Shown: positions 51,292-59,297 of the stretch, in pieces
How the letters are laid out: every line of letters starts with the position of its first letter
Numbering within the stretch: the first letter of the stretch is position 1
Assembly: GCF_040639655.1 (NCBI RefSeq)
Contig: NZ_JBFAAI010000008.1
Coordinates: 1 to 64,000 of the forward strand
From: Actinoplanes sp040639655
GTDB taxonomy: Bacteria > Actinomycetota > Actinomycetes > Mycobacteriales > Micromonosporaceae
Direction of reading: 5' to 3'
Length of the DNA: 64,000 bases
The notes under the pieces: generated by a model
The model's database searches: none
What the model saw: the letters and a program-made list of their open reading frames with translations, nothing else
What the model was told of the DNA's origin: nothing
Translations under genes and position numbers: made by a program

Positions 51292-52701
51292 ATGACCGAC
51301 GAACCGTCCGGTGCCGGGCCTGTGAAGGGTGACCAGGCACCTTCCGACCAGCCCGGCGGATTCCCGCCCGGCGCGAACGTGCCGCCGTGGGTCTCCGCGG
51401 CCTCCGCTGCCTGGACCCGTCAGCAGCTGATCCGCCCCCTGCAGGGCAGATATGTGGCCGGCGTCTGCGGCGCCGTGGCCCGGGCCACCAACACCGACCC
51501 GGTGCTCTGGCGGGTGCTGCTCGCCGTGCTCGGGGTCCTGGGCGGCACCGGTGTGCTGCTCTACCTCATCGGCTGGCTGATCATCCCGTCCGAGGGCGAC
51601 ACCGCCTCCCCGATCGAGTCGCTGCTCGGCAAGGGCCGGTCCGGCATGGCACCGCTCTCGGTGGTCCTGCTCGGTGGTGCCGCGCTGCTGACCTTCGCCT
51701 TCATCGTGAACTCCGGCGCCCGGGCCAGCATGCTCGCCGCCGCCGTGATCCTCGGAGCGTTTCTGCTGATCAAGAGGGGTGGCGCAGCCTCGTTTCCGGG
51801 AACCCCGCCGACCGCCCCGCCCGGTTCGCCCTTCGCGCCGCCGGCCGGGCACCCGCCGGCCGGCGAGGAGCCGACGGTGCCGTTCGTGGCGGCGCCCGCG
51901 GCCGCACCGGCCGCTGAATCGGTGACCCCTCCCCCGGCATACACCCCGCCTCCGGCCTACACCCCGTCCCCGGCGTACACGCCGCCCCCGCCGCCGGTGC
52001 CGCCGGCCGGAGGGGTCCGGCCGCCGTTCGCGCCGCACGGGCCGTTCGCCGGGCACACCCCGCCTCCCCCGGCGCCACCGGCTCCGCCCCGTCCGCCGAA
52101 GCCGCCCAAGGAGCGGTCGGTCCTCGGCCGGCTGACCTTCTTCGCCGTCCTCATGGTGACCGGTCTGATCGGCGCCCTCGACATGAGCGGCGTGGACGTC
52201 GACATCTCCGCCTACTTCGCGGCGGCGCTGGTCACCACGGCGCTCGGGCTGATCGTGGGTGCCTGGTTCGGCCGGGCCCGTGGACTCATCGCGCTCGCCC
52301 TGGTGCTGAGCTTCGGACTGGGTGTCTCGTCCGGCCTGGAGCGTTTCGGCCGGGAGTGGACGCCGAGCGTCTATCGGCCCACCACCATCGCCGCGGTCGC
52401 CGATCAGTACGACTTCAACGTCGGCAACGTCACCCTGGACCTGCGCCAGGTCGACTTCGCCGGGCAGACCCAGCCCATCGCGGTCAACATGAAACTCGGC
52501 CAGATGAAGGTCCTGCTCCCGGAGAAGGTCGACACCACGGTCGAGGCGGCCGTCGAGGGTGGCCGTCTGGTGCTCTTCGGTGAGGAGTTCGCCGACGGCA
52601 CCTATCAGGAGAGGACCGACCTGGGCACGGACGGCACCGGTGGCGGCAACCTGACCCTGAACATCCGGCTCGAGGCCGGGAACGTGGAGGTGATCCGATG
52701 A
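51292..52701 (+). CDS. PspC-domain membrane protein with LiaF-like C-terminus
   Basis: A 469-residue protein. PspC domain about 40-100 (RPLQGRYVAGVCGAVARATN, then VLLYLIGWLIIP), further membrane segments, a Pro/Ala-rich cytosolic linker (about 165-280), two more membrane segments and a C-terminal beta-rich domain (about 375-469; LGQMKVLLPEKVDTTVEAAVEGG) like LiaF/cell-wall-active antibiotic response proteins. LiaF relatives hold the kinase in check. It is divergent from the PspC kinase, with shared regulatory DNA between them. Confidence 0.85.
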   Translation: MTDEPSGAGPVKGDQAPSDQPGGFPPGANVPPWVSAASAAWTRQQLIRPLQGRYVAGVCGAVARATNTDPVLWRVLLAVLGVLGGTGVLLYLIGWLIIPSEGDTASPIESLLGKGRSGMAPLSVVLLGGAALLTFAFIVNSGARASMLAAAVILGAFLLIKRGGAASFPGTPPTAPPGSPFAPPAGHPPAGEEPTVPFVAAPAAAPAAESVTPPPAYTPPPAYTPSPAYTPPPPPVPPAGGVRPPFAPHGPFAGHTPPPPAPPAPPRPPKPPKERSVLGRLTFFAVLMVTGLIGALDMSGVDVDISAYFAAALVTTALGLIVGAWFGRARGLIALALVLSFGLGVSSGLERFGREWTPSVYRPTTIAAVADQYDFNVGNVTLDLRQVDFAGQTQPIAVNMKLGQMKVLLPEKVDTTVEAAVEGGRLVLFGEEFADGTYQERTDLGTDGTGGGNLTLNIRLEAGNVEVIR

Positions 52702-53039
52702 AGCCGCACCGCATGGACGGGGTCTCCCTCAGCTTCGGCCTGATCTTCCTGATGGTCGCGCTCTGGTGGGCGGCCTCCCAGGTGATCACCCTCCAACTGC
52801 CGGCGGTGGGCTGGATCGTGGCCGGTGGACTGATCTTCTTCGGCGTCGTCGGCCTGCTCGGGGCGATCCGCTCGGGCCGGCGTGAGGTGCCCGCTCCGGT
52901 TCCGGCCACCGCCTCGGTCGAGACGCCGGGCGACCTTCCCCCCGAGATGCACGCCTCGATCGTCCGGGAGCTGCTCGACGATCCGGCCGACAAGTTCTCC
53001 CGGGAACAGCAGTCCGCCGAGCGTCCGCACGAGATTTGA
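52698..53039 (+). CDS. Small two-pass membrane protein
   Basis: A 113-residue protein with two hydrophobic segments (about 10-27 and 38-57) and a hydrophilic tail rich in Glu and Pro. It overlaps the PspC-LiaF gene by four bases (ATGA), so the two act together. No family recognised. It may be an accessory of the envelope-stress system. Confidence 0.75.
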   Translation: MKPHRMDGVSLSFGLIFLMVALWWAASQVITLQLPAVGWIVAGGLIFFGVVGLLGAIRSGRREVPAPVPATASVETPGDLPPEMHASIVRELLDDPADKFSREQQSAERPHEI

Positions 53040-53086
53040 GCCACCGGATGCCCCGCCCGAGGGACGACCACCCGCGGGCGGGGCAA

Positions 53087-53092
53087 TATGCT
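53087..53092 (+). promoter_or_regulatory. -10 element TATGCT (leaderless psd)
   Basis: TATGCT is followed by six bases and the ATG at 53099, without a Shine-Dalgarno. Confidence 0.5.
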
Positions 53093-53098
53093 CGGCTG

Positions 53099-54346
53099 AT
53101 GACCGCGTTTCCGACCGTTTCCGTGGCGCCCGTCCCCGGCGTGGGTGACCGGGCCGCCCGAGCCCTGACCGCCGAGTTCGCCCGGCAGAACGCGGCCACG
53201 TCCGCGCTGCTGGTCGGCGCCGACCATGCCTCGGCCGTGGTGGCCGCCGCCGTCGAGGCACTCCTCCCGGGTGACACGCTCACCCTTGTTCCCGGCGTCA
53301 ACAGCAGCACCGACGTGCTCCGCGGCCACATCACCGGTCTCGGCAGCTGGGTGGCCGACCGGGTGAAGATCGTCGAGTCCCTCGACGAGGCCCAGCCGGC
53401 CGACGTGCTGATCGTCGGGGAGCCGCTGACCGGCACCGCCGAGGAGGCCCGCAGCCTGATCGACCAGCTCGGGAAGTACCTCGCCGACGGCGCCGTCCTC
53501 TCGGTGGCCGTGCCCGCCGGCCCCGGCCGCACCCAGGGCGCCGCCGCCGAACTGTTCCGTCAGGGCGCGCTCTTCGGTGTCGGCTCCGACCTGGTGATCC
53601 GCAACCAGCCGCCACTGCGCGTGCACAAGCTGCGGTTCAGCCCGGCCGAGGTGGCGACCGCTGCCAAGCTCGCCCCGGCCTTCAAGACCTCGAGCGTGCC
53701 GGTGACCCGCGCCATGCACATCGACTCGAACGGTGTCGCCGCCGCCGGGATCGCGCTCGGCCTCGCCGCGCTCGCCCGCCGTGCCCGGCCCCAATCCAAG
53801 CTGTGGCTGATCCCGGCGCTGGCCGCCGCGCCGGTCGCCGCGTTCTTCCGCGACCCTGAGCGCGACGTGCCGACCGACCCGTCGGCGGTGATCTCGGCCG
53901 CGGACGGCAAGGTCCTCTCGGTCGAGCGGATGCGCGACGAGCGCTTCGGCCCCGGCGAGTTCCTGCGGATCGCGGTCTTCCTGTCGGTCTTCGACGTGCA
54001 CGTCAACCGGGTCCCGGTGGCCGGCCGGGTCGCCGACTACTTCGTCGAGGAGGGCGGTTACGCCAACGCGGCAACCGCGGCGGCCGAGCACAACGTCGCC
54101 GCCTACACCGTTCTCGACACCGACCACGGCACGGTCGCGGTCGCGCAGCGGACCGGTCTGATCGCCCGCCGCATCGTGCAGCGGGCGCCGGTCGGCACGC
54201 TGCTGGCCAAGGGCGAACGGTACGGCCTGATCCGTTTCGGCTCGCGCACCGACGTCTACCTGCCCGCCGACAGGGCCGAGGCGCTGGTCACGGTCGGCGA
54301 GCGCGTCGTCGGCGGCTCGACGGTCATCGCCCGCTTCACGAAGTGA
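53099..54346 (+). CDS. psd: Phosphatidylserine decarboxylase with N-terminal extension
   Basis: A 415-residue protein. The C-terminal about 215 residues form a short-type phosphatidylserine decarboxylase: AFFRDPERDVP, ISAADGKV, FLSVFDVHVNRVPVAG and the self-cleavage site RFGSR (Ser382 would become the pyruvoyl group). The first 190 residues look like a methyltransferase-fold domain (LLVGADHASAVVAAA, then DVLIVGEPL) and are not part of ordinary short enzymes. It makes phosphatidylethanolamine. Leaderless start from TATGCT. Confidence 0.88.
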   Translation: MTAFPTVSVAPVPGVGDRAARALTAEFARQNAATSALLVGADHASAVVAAAVEALLPGDTLTLVPGVNSSTDVLRGHITGLGSWVADRVKIVESLDEAQPADVLIVGEPLTGTAEEARSLIDQLGKYLADGAVLSVAVPAGPGRTQGAAAELFRQGALFGVGSDLVIRNQPPLRVHKLRFSPAEVATAAKLAPAFKTSSVPVTRAMHIDSNGVAAAGIALGLAALARRARPQSKLWLIPALAAAPVAAFFRDPERDVPTDPSAVISAADGKVLSVERMRDERFGPGEFLRIAVFLSVFDVHVNRVPVAGRVADYFVEEGGYANAATAAAEHNVAAYTVLDTDHGTVAVAQRTGLIARRIVQRAPVGTLLAKGERYGLIRFGSRTDVYLPADRAEALVTVGERVVGGSTVIARFTK

Positions 54347-54378
54347 CGACCGCGGCAGGCGGCCACGGCCGCCTGCCG

Positions 54379-54484
54379 CAACGTGGTGACCTGCGCCCGC
54401 CGGCGCATCGCACATCACCACGCAAGACGAGCGCACAAGCAACGTGGTGACCTGTGCCCGCCGGCGCACCGCACATCACCGCGC
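54379..54484. repeat. Two ~45-bp direct repeats between psd and pssA
   Basis: CAACGTGGTGACCTGYGCCC followed by GCCGGCGCAYCGCACATCAC occurs at 54379-54423 and 54440-54484, 61 bp apart, with about three mismatches. GTGGTGA and TCACCAC make each copy partly dyadic. The gap lies between convergent genes. Confidence 0.65.
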
Positions 54485-54500
54485 GGCGGCTGTGGACACG

Positions 54501-54538
54501 CGAGAAGGCCGCTTCCCCGAGGGGAGGCGGCCTTCTCG
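54501..54538. terminator. Bidirectional terminator between psd and pssA
   Basis: CGAGAAGGCCGC (54501-54512) pairs with GCGGCCTTCTCG (54527-54538), and CCCC/GGGG inside the loop extends the stem. It lies 10 bases before the pssA stop at 54549. Confidence 0.85.
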
Positions 54539-54548
54539 GCGTCAGTCG

Positions 54549-55400
54549 TCAGACGCGCTTGGCGCGCATCCACAGGATCGGGCCGCTGACCAGGTAGGTA
54601 GCGACGATCAGCACGAACGTCATGCGGGCGTCGATGAGGACGCCCACGATCGGCAGCAGGAACAGCCACGGCGGCAGCTTCATGAGGCGGGCGAGCTTGG
54701 CGTACGGGAAGCTCGAGACCATCGCGAACGCCAGCAGCGTGACCCCGCCGAGCAGCACCATGCCGGGCAGCGGCAACCCGATCAGAACGGTCAGCGCGAG
54801 CACCGCGGCGGCCATCGTGGTGGGCACGCCGCAGAAGAAGCGGCCGTCCTTCGGCGAGACGTTGAACCGGGCCAGCCGGATCGCGGCGCAACCGGCCACC
54901 AGGACGGTCGCGATCGCGGCGGCGGCCGGCGGCACCTCGTCGGCCAGGGAGGCGTAGACCACCACCGGCGCGGCGAGACCGAACGAGCACATGTCGGCGA
55001 GCGAATCCATCTGCGCGCCGAACGGGCTGGCGACGCCGAGCTTGCGGGCGAGCGCGCCGTCCAGGCCGTCGAAGATCACGCAGGCCACCAGGCAGGCCGC
55101 GGCGATCCGGACCTGACCGTCCATGGCCAGGAAGATCGCCAGCAGGCCGAGGCCGAGGCTGGCCAGGGTGCAGGCGTTGACGAGCGCGAAGCTCGCCCGG
55201 CGGGACATGGTGCGCTCACCGGGAAGCAGGGGGATGGAAGCCGGCGCCGGGTCTGGCCCGGCGACGGAAACGTCCACAGGAGCCCCCGGCGCGGGAATCG
55301 TGAGAGTCCGCACCGAATCGGAACCGATGTGCAGCACCTCAGCCCGGGTCGCGGTCGCGGCCCGCCCGGTGTCGGTGGAGCGGCGGCCCACCCGAACCAT
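54549..55400 (-). CDS. pssA: CDP-diacylglycerol-serine O-phosphatidyltransferase
   Basis: A 283-residue integral membrane enzyme that makes phosphatidylserine, the substrate of the decarboxylase encoded convergently. The CDP-alcohol phosphotransferase motif DG-x2-DG-x2-AR-x8-G-x3-D-x3-D is present as FDGLDGALARKLG and FGAQMDSLAD. About eight hydrophobic segments follow a hydrophilic N-terminal region. Start uncertain: I use the ATG at 55400 because codon bias is lost further upstream; an ATG at 55208 would give a 219-residue form. Confidence 0.85.
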   Translation of the reverse strand: MVRVGRRSTDTGRAATATRAEVLHIGSDSVRTLTIPAPGAPVDVSVAGPDPAPASIPLLPGERTMSRRASFALVNACTLASLGLGLLAIFLAMDGQVRIAAACLVACVIFDGLDGALARKLGVASPFGAQMDSLADMCSFGLAAPVVVYASLADEVPPAAAAIATVLVAGCAAIRLARFNVSPKDGRFFCGVPTTMAAAVLALTVLIGLPLPGMVLLGGVTLLAFAMVSSFPYAKLARLMKLPPWLFLLPIVGVLIDARMTFVLIVATYLVSGPILWMRAKRV

Positions 55401-55718
55401 CAGGGCCTGCCGGGCGATAGATCCGCCGCGGCGCAACCGGCCAGCCCAACGACGCCCAGCGGGACGGGGACTATCCGTCGTACGACGCCGGCGCCAAGGG
55501 GTACTCGGCACGTGCTTCCTCCATGGAGTTCGGTTGTTCCGCCGGGGACTTGTGAGCCCAGCGAAATTGCGGGTTACACCATCGCACAGCCGGACGGCCT
55601 TGGCGAGAGGCTAACGATCACTGGGGTACAACCACGAGAGCCGACCGTTTCATTCCCTACGTGGTTACTTTCCCTGCACCGACCGACGGAACCTTCTTCG
55701 ACCTTCTGATTCCTTATT
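55401..55718. other. Intergenic region between pssA and Nudix gene
   Basis: This 318-bp stretch lies upstream of pssA (minus strand) and downstream of the Nudix gene that ends at 55719. I see no supported gene. 55610-55720 is AT-richer (TTCCCTACGTGGTTACTTTCC is a split example) and may contain the pssA promoter. Confidence 0.4.
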
Positions 55719-56612
55719 TTAGCCCGTACGGCCCAAAGCATCCCGGGCCAGTTCGGTGAGAGGCAGGTTGCGGGCCTGCTCAGGCGTGTACCAGGCGGCC
55801 TCCGCGGTGGATCCGCCGGCCGCCTCGGTGACCGCCGCATCGGTCGGTTCGGGAACCGTGACGTGGTAGACGACCCGGATGGTGTGCCAGTCGATCGGCA
55901 CTCCTTCGGGGCCGAGCGCGGACGGGTCGTACCGATGGGAGACCCCGATCAGACCGGTGATCCGGCCACGCTGGGACGTCTCCTCGTACAGTTCGCGGGC
56001 CAGCGCCTGCTCCGGTGTCTCGCCGAAGTCGGTGCCGCCGCCGGCCAGGTGCCACCGCCCGCCGCCGGGGTATCCGTCGGCGATCCGGGTCAGCAGGATC
56101 CGGCCGTCCGGATCGGTGGCGTGTGCGTACGCTCCGAACCGCTGCACCCGTCCGGGTCGCTCCGGTTCACCGGCCGGCACCGCACCGAGGTCGGCGGCCG
56201 GGAAGCTGATGCCGAGGGCGCCGGCCGTGAACGGCAGCAGCGGGCGGGCCGCCACGTCCGCCGGTGTCACCCATTCGGCGAGATCACTCGTGCCGGCGGT
56301 CTCGTGGCGCAGCGTGCCCCCGGCCGCCTCGACGTCGTACAGGATCCGGTCGGTGTGCTCGATCGAATCGTCGGGGAGGCGGGCCAGATCGGCGAGCACG
56401 GTCCGCACGCCGGTGATCCGCACGATGAGGCCGGTCTCCTCGGCGAACTCCCGGACCACGGTGTCGTCCGGGTGCTCGCCGTGGTCGATGCCGCCGCCCG
56501 GCAGGGACCAGATGCCGGGGAACGCGCCGGCGTCGGATCCTCGGGTGAGAAGGACGCTGCCGTCGGCCGAGCGGCACACCCCGTACGCCGCCGCCCGTCT
56601 TCTGATCTTCAC
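55719..56612 (-). CDS. Protein with two Nudix hydrolase domains
   Basis: A 297-residue protein made of two Nudix folds. Box 1 (about 39-62, GIDHGE ... REFAEETGL) fits the consensus. Box 2 (about 185-208, GTDFGE ... RELYEETSQ) has Ser in place of the last Gly. Each half also carries the strands before the box (VLLTRG and ILLTRI) and WSLPGG or WHLAGG. It should hydrolyse nucleoside diphosphate derivatives; substrate unknown. It lies 21 bp from a paralogous gene upstream. Confidence 0.87.
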   Translation of the reverse strand: MKIRRRAAAYGVCRSADGSVLLTRGSDAGAFPGIWSLPGGGIDHGEHPDDTVVREFAEETGLIVRITGVRTVLADLARLPDDSIEHTDRILYDVEAAGGTLRHETAGTSDLAEWVTPADVAARPLLPFTAGALGISFPAADLGAVPAGEPERPGRVQRFGAYAHATDPDGRILLTRIADGYPGGGRWHLAGGGTDFGETPEQALARELYEETSQRGRITGLIGVSHRYDPSALGPEGVPIDWHTIRVVYHVTVPEPTDAAVTEAAGGSTAEAAWYTPEQARNLPLTELARDALGRTG

Positions 56613-56633
56613 CGGCTCCAGGTTAGCGTGGTT

Positions 56634-57581
56634 CTATATCAGCCGCGCCGCTCGCAAGGCGTCGGCCGTCACCTCGGTGATGTGGTCGGAGGCCAGCTCG
56701 GCGACCTCTTTGAGCGGCATCCATCGGGCCTCGGCCGTGGAACCGCCGACGTCGTGGATGGTCACCTCGGTGGGCCGTTCGACGACGACCCGGTAGAACG
56801 CCCGGACGCCGTGCCAGTCGATCGGGTACCCCTCGGGCCCGAGTGAGGCGGCGTCCCGGTGGCTGGCCACGCCGAGCAGCTCGACGATGCGGCCCTCCTG
56901 TCCGGTCTCCTCGACGAGTTCACGCAGCAGCGCGGTGCCCGGCTGTTCGCCGTAGTCGGTGCCGCCGCCGGGCAGGTGCCAGCAGCCGCCGCCCGGGTAG
57001 CCCTCGGAGATCCGGGTGAGCAGGAGGTTCTGGTACGGGTCGGTGGCGATCGCGTACGCCGCGAACCGCTGTGCCCGGTGCAGCCCGTCCGGCCCCTGGT
57101 AGGCGTAGAAGGAGGGGAAGACCGGCGCCTCCTCGGGCCGCAGGTCCCCGGACGCGGCGGAGAGCCCGAGCGCGGCCGCGGTGAACGGCCGGAGTTTCAG
57201 TTTCTCGGCCTCTTCGAGGGTGTGCCAGCGGGCCAGGTCGGTGGGGTGGCCGACCCGGTCGATGAGGTTCCCGCCGCGCACCGAGACCGAGTAGACGAGC
57301 CGGTCGGTGTGGATGGTGACGCCACGGTGCGGCATGGAGCGCATGTCGGCGAGGACGTCGTGCAGTCCGGTCACGGCGACGGAGAGCCCGGTCTCCGCCG
57401 CGGTCTCGCGGACGACGGTGTGGTTGGGGTCTTCGCCGTGGTCGACGGCGCCGCCGGGCAACGACCAGACTCCGGGGGTACCGGATTTGGACGATGCCCG
57501 GACCAGGAGGACGCGGCCTTCGCCGTCGCGGGCGACGGCGTAGGCGGCGATCCGGCGGAGCGGTTCCAGTGCGGGGGTCAC
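56634..57581 (-). CDS. Protein with two Nudix hydrolase domains (paralogue)
   Basis: A 315-residue double-Nudix protein similar to its neighbour throughout. Box 1 reads VDHGE ... RETAAETGL, where the first Glu of the metal-binding EE pair is Ala. Box 2 (TDYGE ... RELVEETGQ) keeps all acidic residues. So each paralogue has one canonical and one altered box, in opposite halves. I chose the GTG at 57581, supported by TTGAGA-16-CAGAAT ending eight bases upstream; a TTG at 57617 is the alternative. Confidence 0.85.
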   Translation of the reverse strand: MTPALEPLRRIAAYAVARDGEGRVLLVRASSKSGTPGVWSLPGGAVDHGEDPNHTVVRETAAETGLSVAVTGLHDVLADMRSMPHRGVTIHTDRLVYSVSVRGGNLIDRVGHPTDLARWHTLEEAEKLKLRPFTAAALGLSAASGDLRPEEAPVFPSFYAYQGPDGLHRAQRFAAYAIATDPYQNLLLTRISEGYPGGGCWHLPGGGTDYGEQPGTALLRELVEETGQEGRIVELLGVASHRDAASLGPEGYPIDWHGVRAFYRVVVERPTEVTIHDVGGSTAEARWMPLKEVAELASDHITEVTADALRAARLI

Positions 57582-57589
57582 GGGCGGCA

Positions 57590-57617
57590 ATTCTGCCCGG
57601 AATATGTTACCTCTCAA
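57590..57617 (-). promoter_or_regulatory. Promoter TTGAGA-16-CAGAAT of double-Nudix genes
   Basis: On the minus strand TTGAGA (57617-57612) and CAGAAT (57595-57590) are 16 bp apart, and the -10 ends eight bases before the GTG. Likely leaderless. Confidence 0.45.
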
Positions 57618-57665
57618 GAACTTTTGTCAAATTCCTGACAGTGGGATAGCGGTGAGTAATCGCAG

Positions 57666-57691
57666 CTCAGGGCGGGTTACGCCGCCCTGAG
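57666..57691 (-). terminator. Terminator of guaA
   Basis: CTCAGGGCGG (57666-57675) and CCGCCCTGAG (57682-57691) form a 10-bp stem, loop GTTACG, extended by AATCG/CGATT with a small bulge. It lies 22 bases past the guaA stop. Confidence 0.82.
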
Positions 57692-57712
57692 CGATTGATC
57701 CACTACTGACCG

Positions 57713-59260
57713 TTACTCCCACTCGATGGTGCCCGGGGGCTTGCTCGTGATGTCCAGCACGACCCGGTTGATCTCGCGCACCTCGTTGGTGATCCGGTTC
57801 GAGATCTTGGCGATCAGGTCGTACGGCAGGCGCGACCAGTCGGCCGTCATGGCGTCCTCCGAGGACACCGGACGCAGCACCACCGGGTGCCCGTAGGTGC
57901 GCCCGTCGCCCTGCACGCCGACGCTGCGCACATCGGCGAGCAGCACCACCGGGAACTGCCAGACCTCGCGGTCCAGTCCGGAGGCGGCCAGTTCCTCGCG
58001 GGCGATCAGGTCGGCCGCGCGCAGGACGTCGAGGCGCTCCCGGTCGACCGCGCCGATGATGCGGATCGCCAGGCCGGGGCCGGGGAACGGGTGCCGCTGC
58101 ACCATCTCCTCCGGGAGGCCCAGCGCGGCACCGAGGGCACGCACCTCGTCCTTGAACAGGGTGCGCAGCGGCTCGATCAGCGCGAACTGCAGGTCGTCGG
58201 GCAGGCCACCGACGTTGTGGTGCGACTTGATGTTCGCCGTACCGGTGCCGCCGCCGGACTCGACGACGTCCGGATAGAGGGTGCCCTGCACCAGGAACTC
58301 GATGTGACGCTCGGCGTCGAGCTCGCGAGCCGCCTGCTCGAACGTGCGGATGAACTCCCGCCCGATGATCTTGCGCTTCTGCTCCGGGTCGGTGACCCCG
58401 GCCAGGTGCCCCAGGAACTGCTCCGAAGCGTCGACGACCTTCAGGCGGATACCGGTCGCGGCGACATAGTCCTTCTCGACCTGCTCGGCCTCGCCCGCAC
58501 GAAGCAGGCCGTGGTCGACGAAGATGCAGGTGAGCTGGTCACCGACCGCCTTGTGGACGAGAGCCGCGGCCACCGCGGAATCGACGCCGCCGGAGAGACC
58601 GCAGATGACCTGCTTGTCGCCCACGACCGAGCGGATCAAGGCGACCTGGTCGTCGATGATGTTCCCGGGAGTCCAGGTCGGGGAAATGCCGGCGATGTCG
58701 TACAGGAAGCGCTTGAGCATCTCCTGGCCCTGCTCGGTGTGCGCCACCTCGGGGTGGAACTGCACACCGGCCCGCTTCGTGGTCAGGTCCTCGAAGGCGG
58801 CAACCGGGGCGCCGGGCGTGGAGGCGGTGACCGTGAAGCCCTCCGGGGCGACCGCGACGCTGTCGCCGTGGCTCATCCAGACGGGCAGGTCGGCGGGCAG
58901 TTCGCGGAGCAGGGTGCCGCCGCGGCTCTCCAGAAGGGTGCGGCCGTACTCCCGGGAGCCGGTGTGCGCCACCGTGCCGCCGAGTGCCTGGGCCATCGCC
59001 TGGAAGCCGTAACAGATGCCGAAGACCGGAACGTCGTTGTCGAACAGACCGGGGTCGAGCGACGGAGCTCCGGGCTCGTAGACGCTCGAGGGTCCGCCGG
59101 AGAGGATGATCGCGGCGGGGTTCTTCGCCAGCATCTCGGCCACCGGCATCGAGTGCGGGACGATCTCGGAGTAGACACGGGCCTCGCGGACCCGGCGGGC
59201 GATCAACTGAGCGTACTGGGCGCCGAAGTCGACGACGAGGACGGGACGCGGGGTGCTCAC
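57713..59260 (-). CDS. guaA: GMP synthase (glutamine-hydrolysing)
   Basis: A 515-residue enzyme converting XMP to GMP. Residues 1-195 are the class I glutamine amidotransferase (Cys83 in FGICYGFQ, then FHPEVAHTEQG with the His-Glu of the triad). The middle is the ATP pyrophosphatase (GLSGGVDSAV P-loop) and the rest the dimerisation domain (HPFPGPGLAIRIIG and KPPGTIEWE). The GTG at 59260 lies in the right arm of an inverted repeat and six bases after TATCCT, so the mRNA is probably leaderless. Confidence 0.95.
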   Translation of the reverse strand: MSTPRPVLVVDFGAQYAQLIARRVREARVYSEIVPHSMPVAEMLAKNPAAIILSGGPSSVYEPGAPSLDPGLFDNDVPVFGICYGFQAMAQALGGTVAHTGSREYGRTLLESRGGTLLRELPADLPVWMSHGDSVAVAPEGFTVTASTPGAPVAAFEDLTTKRAGVQFHPEVAHTEQGQEMLKRFLYDIAGISPTWTPGNIIDDQVALIRSVVGDKQVICGLSGGVDSAVAAALVHKAVGDQLTCIFVDHGLLRAGEAEQVEKDYVAATGIRLKVVDASEQFLGHLAGVTDPEQKRKIIGREFIRTFEQAARELDAERHIEFLVQGTLYPDVVESGGGTGTANIKSHHNVGGLPDDLQFALIEPLRTLFKDEVRALGAALGLPEEMVQRHPFPGPGLAIRIIGAVDRERLDVLRAADLIAREELAASGLDREVWQFPVVLLADVRSVGVQGDGRTYGHPVVLRPVSSEDAMTADWSRLPYDLIAKISNRITNEVREINRVVLDITSKPPGTIEWE

Positions 59261-59288
59261 CCGCCGAGGATACCGGCGGGTGAGCACC
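59252..59288. promoter_or_regulatory. Perfect 15-bp inverted repeat over the guaA start and -10
   Basis: GGTGCTCACCCGCCG (59252-59266) and CGGCGGGTGAGCACC (59274-59288) flank a seven-base centre. On the minus strand the centre contains TATCCT, the presumed -10, and one arm contains the GTG start. The repeat is also 10 bases past the stop of the upstream subtilase gene, so it may be that gene's terminator, an operator for guaA, or both. Confidence 0.65.
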
Positions 59289-59297
59289 CCGAACTTG

